DNA of 6,640 nt. It comes from Flavobacteriaceae bacterium. GTDB taxonomy: Bacteria > Bacteroidota > Bacteroidia > Flavobacteriales > Flavobacteriaceae. This document shows, one piece after another, positions 5,325-6,640 of the stretch; position 1 is the stretch's first letter, and each line of letters begins with the position of its first letter. The translations under genes and the position numbers were made by a program. Below the pieces are notes generated by a model. The model was not told the origin of the DNA and did not search any database. It worked only from the letters and a program-made list of their open reading frames with translations. The DNA lies in contig JAGLDM010000446.1 of assembly GCA_023145595.1 (NCBI GenBank), positions 1 through 6,640 on the forward strand. Reading direction: 5' to 3'.

Positions 5325-6359
5325 ATGAAATACACAACACTTCCAAATACAGCTATAAAAATTAGTAAAATTTGTTTAGGCACTATGACTTGGGGCGAGC
5401 AAAATACGGAAGCCGAAGGACATGAACAGTTAGATTATGCTTTAGATAAAGGGGTTAATTTTGTTGATACGGCTGAATTATATGCCGTGCCGGCCAGAGC
5501 AGAAACCTATGGTTCTACAGAAAAAATAATTGGAACGTGGTTAAAAAAATCAGGAAGAAGAGAGGATATAATTTTATCTACAAAAATTGCTGGCTCAGGA
5601 GCTTATACGGCTCATATTAGAAAGAATGGATTCTCAAAAGAAGCGCTTACCGAAGCGATTGAGGGCAGTTTAAAACGCTTACAAACAGATTACATAGATT
5701 TGTATCAGTTGCATTGGCCAACAAGACCCGTGAATTGTTTTGGTGTACGAAGTTTTCCACATGAAAACTTTAAGAAAAGAGAAAATAATTTTGTTGAAGT
5801 TCTCGAAACTTTGAATGATTTTATCAAACAAGGAAAAATCCGTCATATTGGAATTTCAAACGAAACTCCTTGGGGAATGATGAAGTATGTTAGAGCAGCA
5901 GAGGAACATAGTTTACCAAAACCGATAACCATTCAAAACTCCTATTCTTTATTACATAGAACTTATGAGATTGGGTTATCTGAGGTTACTTTGGAAGAAA
6001 ACATAGGTTTACTAGCCTATTCTCCGTTGGCAAACGGAGTATTAAGCGGAAAGTATTTAGATAATACGCCAGAAGGAGCCCGCATGACCTTGTTTCCAAG
6101 AAATGTAAGGTATACTAGTAAACAATCTGAAAGAGCAGTTAGAAAGTACCTTGAAATTGCGCAAAAGCACGGACTTACTTTAACCCAACTTTCAATGGCT
6201 TTTATGTATCAACTGCCTTTTGTAACAAGCACAATTATTGGAGCTACTAAAATGAGTCAGTTAAAAGAAAATTTGGCGAGTATTGATATCGAATTATCGG
6301 CAGAAATAATTAAGGAAATTAATGCAGTGCATGCTGTAATGCCTAATCCTGCGCCGTAA
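5325..6359 (+). CDS. tas: Tas-like NADP(H)-dependent aldo/keto reductase
   Basis: A complete 344-residue cytosolic oxidoreductase with the aldo/keto reductase (TIM-barrel) fold, which reduces carbonyl compounds with NADPH. The N-terminus LGTMTWGEQNTEAEGHEQLD (18-37) and VDTAELYAVPARAETYGSTE (47-66) closely resemble E. coli Tas (about 346 residues). The catalytic tetrad is visible as D48, Y53, K87 (ILSTK) and H130 (YQLHWP). Further family blocks are GKIRHIGISNETPWG (170-184), QNSYSLLHR (204-212), LLAYSPLANGVLSGKY (229-244) and the cofactor phosphate-binding stretch IIGATKMSQLKEN (304-316). The physiological substrate is unknown; E. coli Tas was named for suppressing a tyrosine auxotrophy under starvation, which does not fix its reaction. 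The gene stands alone, bounded by the pgk terminator upstream and a palindromic repeat block downstream. The family is certain, the Tas subgroup likely. Confidence 0.9.
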   Translation: MKYTTLPNTAIKISKICLGTMTWGEQNTEAEGHEQLDYALDKGVNFVDTAELYAVPARAETYGSTEKIIGTWLKKSGRREDIILSTKIAGSGAYTAHIRKNGFSKEALTEAIEGSLKRLQTDYIDLYQLHWPTRPVNCFGVRSFPHENFKKRENNFVEVLETLNDFIKQGKIRHIGISNETPWGMMKYVRAAEEHSLPKPITIQNSYSLLHRTYEIGLSEVTLEENIGLLAYSPLANGVLSGKYLDNTPEGARMTLFPRNVRYTSKQSERAVRKYLEIAQKHGLTLTQLSMAFMYQLPFVTSTIIGATKMSQLKENLASIDIELSAEIIKEINAVHAVMPNPAP

Positions 6360-6378
6360 TTAGGAAACAGTCAGCGTC

Positions 6379-6399
6379 ACTCTGAACTTGTTTCAGGGT
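6379..6399. repeat. Hairpin unit of a palindromic intergenic repeat
   Basis: ACTCTGAA (6379-6386) pairs with TTCAGGGT (6392-6399) over 8 bp, with one T-G pair, around CTTGT. It lies 19 bases after the aldo/keto reductase stop. The wording is like a repeat I recall in many Bacteroidota genomes (CTGAACTTGTTTCAG). No T-run follows, so any terminator role is weak. Confidence 0.55.
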
Positions 6400-6417
6400 C
6401 ACATAACATTATAAACT

Positions 6418-6518
6418 TGTCATTCCTGCCTTTCGACTACGCTCAAGATAAACTAGCAGGAATCTTCTGTTTAAGAAGTTATCATATTAATGAGATTCCT
6501 GCCTTTGCAGGAATGACA
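6418..6518. repeat. Composite inverted repeat (mosaic palindromic element)
   Basis: The element is bounded by a perfect 12-bp inverted repeat, TGTCATTCCTGC (6418-6429) and GCAGGAATGACA (6507-6518). Inside, GCAGGAATCT (6456-6465) and AGATTCCTGC (6493-6502) form a second perfect pair. ATTCCTGC therefore occurs twice and GCAGGAAT twice, allowing alternative folds. One is a tight 8-bp hairpin at 6495-6514 with a CTTT loop. A small CTTCT/AGAAG hairpin sits at 6464-6478. The insert CTTTCGACTACGCTCAAGA also recalls a recurrent Bacteroidota intergenic phrase. No ORF and no transposase are present. It ends 18 bases before the next start codon. Confidence 0.75.
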
Positions 6519-6536
6519 GAATCAATTATAGATTTA

Positions 6537-6640
6537 ATGAATACTCAAGAACTTAAAGAATTTTTAGATGCAAAAGTATTGGAATATAACAATCCGAAAT
6601 TTATTGAATCGGATCCAATTCAAATTCCGCATCAATTTTC
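6537..6640 (+). CDS. Conserved Bacteroidota protein, TIGR02757-like, 5' part only
   Basis: An open frame starts at ATG 6537 and runs to the window edge without a stop: 34 codons plus two bases. It reads MNTQELKEFLDAKVLEYNNP and then KFIESDPIQIPHQF. The pattern LKEFLD-KV--YN-P-FIESDPIQIPHQF matches, from memory, the start of a conserved family of roughly 250 residues known as TIGR02757, whose function is not established. Only the N-terminus is visible, so no domain can be assessed. It follows the palindromic repeat block by 18 bases. I see no clear TAnnTTTG box or Shine-Dalgarno in that gap, so its promoter may lie within the repeat or it may depend on read-through from the aldo/keto reductase gene. 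Confidence 0.75.
   Translation, partial: MNTQELKEFLDAKVLEYNNPKFIESDPIQIPHQF

Noticed and set aside
6418..6518. Inverted-repeat element as an insertion sequence or MITE
   Set aside because: No transposase, no clear target-site duplication and multiple nested palindromes; it fits a palindromic intergenic repeat better than a transposon with terminal repeats.
1..6640. CRISPR array, tRNA/rRNA genes, defence or secretion cluster
   Set aside because: No regularly spaced direct repeats, no tRNA-like T-loop/acceptor arrangement and no defence-type genes were seen; all long frames are housekeeping or simple accessory genes.

Overview
The window looks like an ordinary piece of a flavobacterial chromosome (Bacteroidota, Flavobacteriia). 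The inference rests on four things: AT-rich DNA with AAA/TTA-rich codon use, almost no Shine-Dalgarno sites before the genes, several matches to the Bacteroidota -7 promoter box TAnnTTTG, and protein sequences that read like flavobacterial versions of their families. No plasmid, phage, transposase, CRISPR or defence gene is visible.

Layout from left to right: (1) The 3' third of mnmG (tRNA wobble-uridine modification) ends at 594. A perfect 14-bp palindrome, GTTCCACGTGGAAC, abuts its stop codon and matches the core of chromosomal parS, the ParB centromere site. (2) A class I SAM-dependent methyltransferase of unknown substrate lies at 688-1542. (3) A 218-bp spacer carries a possible small SD-led ORF and a promoter. 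(4) A Skp/OmpH-like chaperone with a lipoprotein signal lies at 1761-2279 and ends in a hairpin terminator. (5) On the minus strand, holB (DNA polymerase III delta') is followed 3 bp later by a small DoxX-like four-helix membrane protein; the pair converges on the Skp-like gene. (6) pgk (phosphoglycerate kinase) diverges from holB across a compact back-to-back promoter region. (7) After pgk come two palindromic repeat-like sequences and a strong intrinsic terminator. (8) A Tas-like aldo/keto reductase lies at 5325-6359. (9) About 150 bp of mosaic palindromic repeat follows, then the first 34 codons of a conserved Bacteroidota gene of the TIGR02757 type, cut by the window end.

The genes serve separate housekeeping jobs (tRNA modification, envelope folding, replication clamp loading, glycolysis, redox metabolism) and form no single pathway. 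Only holB and the DoxX-like gene look like a tight operon. The most interesting material is non-coding: the candidate parS next to mnmG, the divergent holB/pgk promoters with a possibly leaderless holB transcript, and the palindromic repeats flanking the aldo/keto reductase gene. I saw no convincing new multi-gene system.
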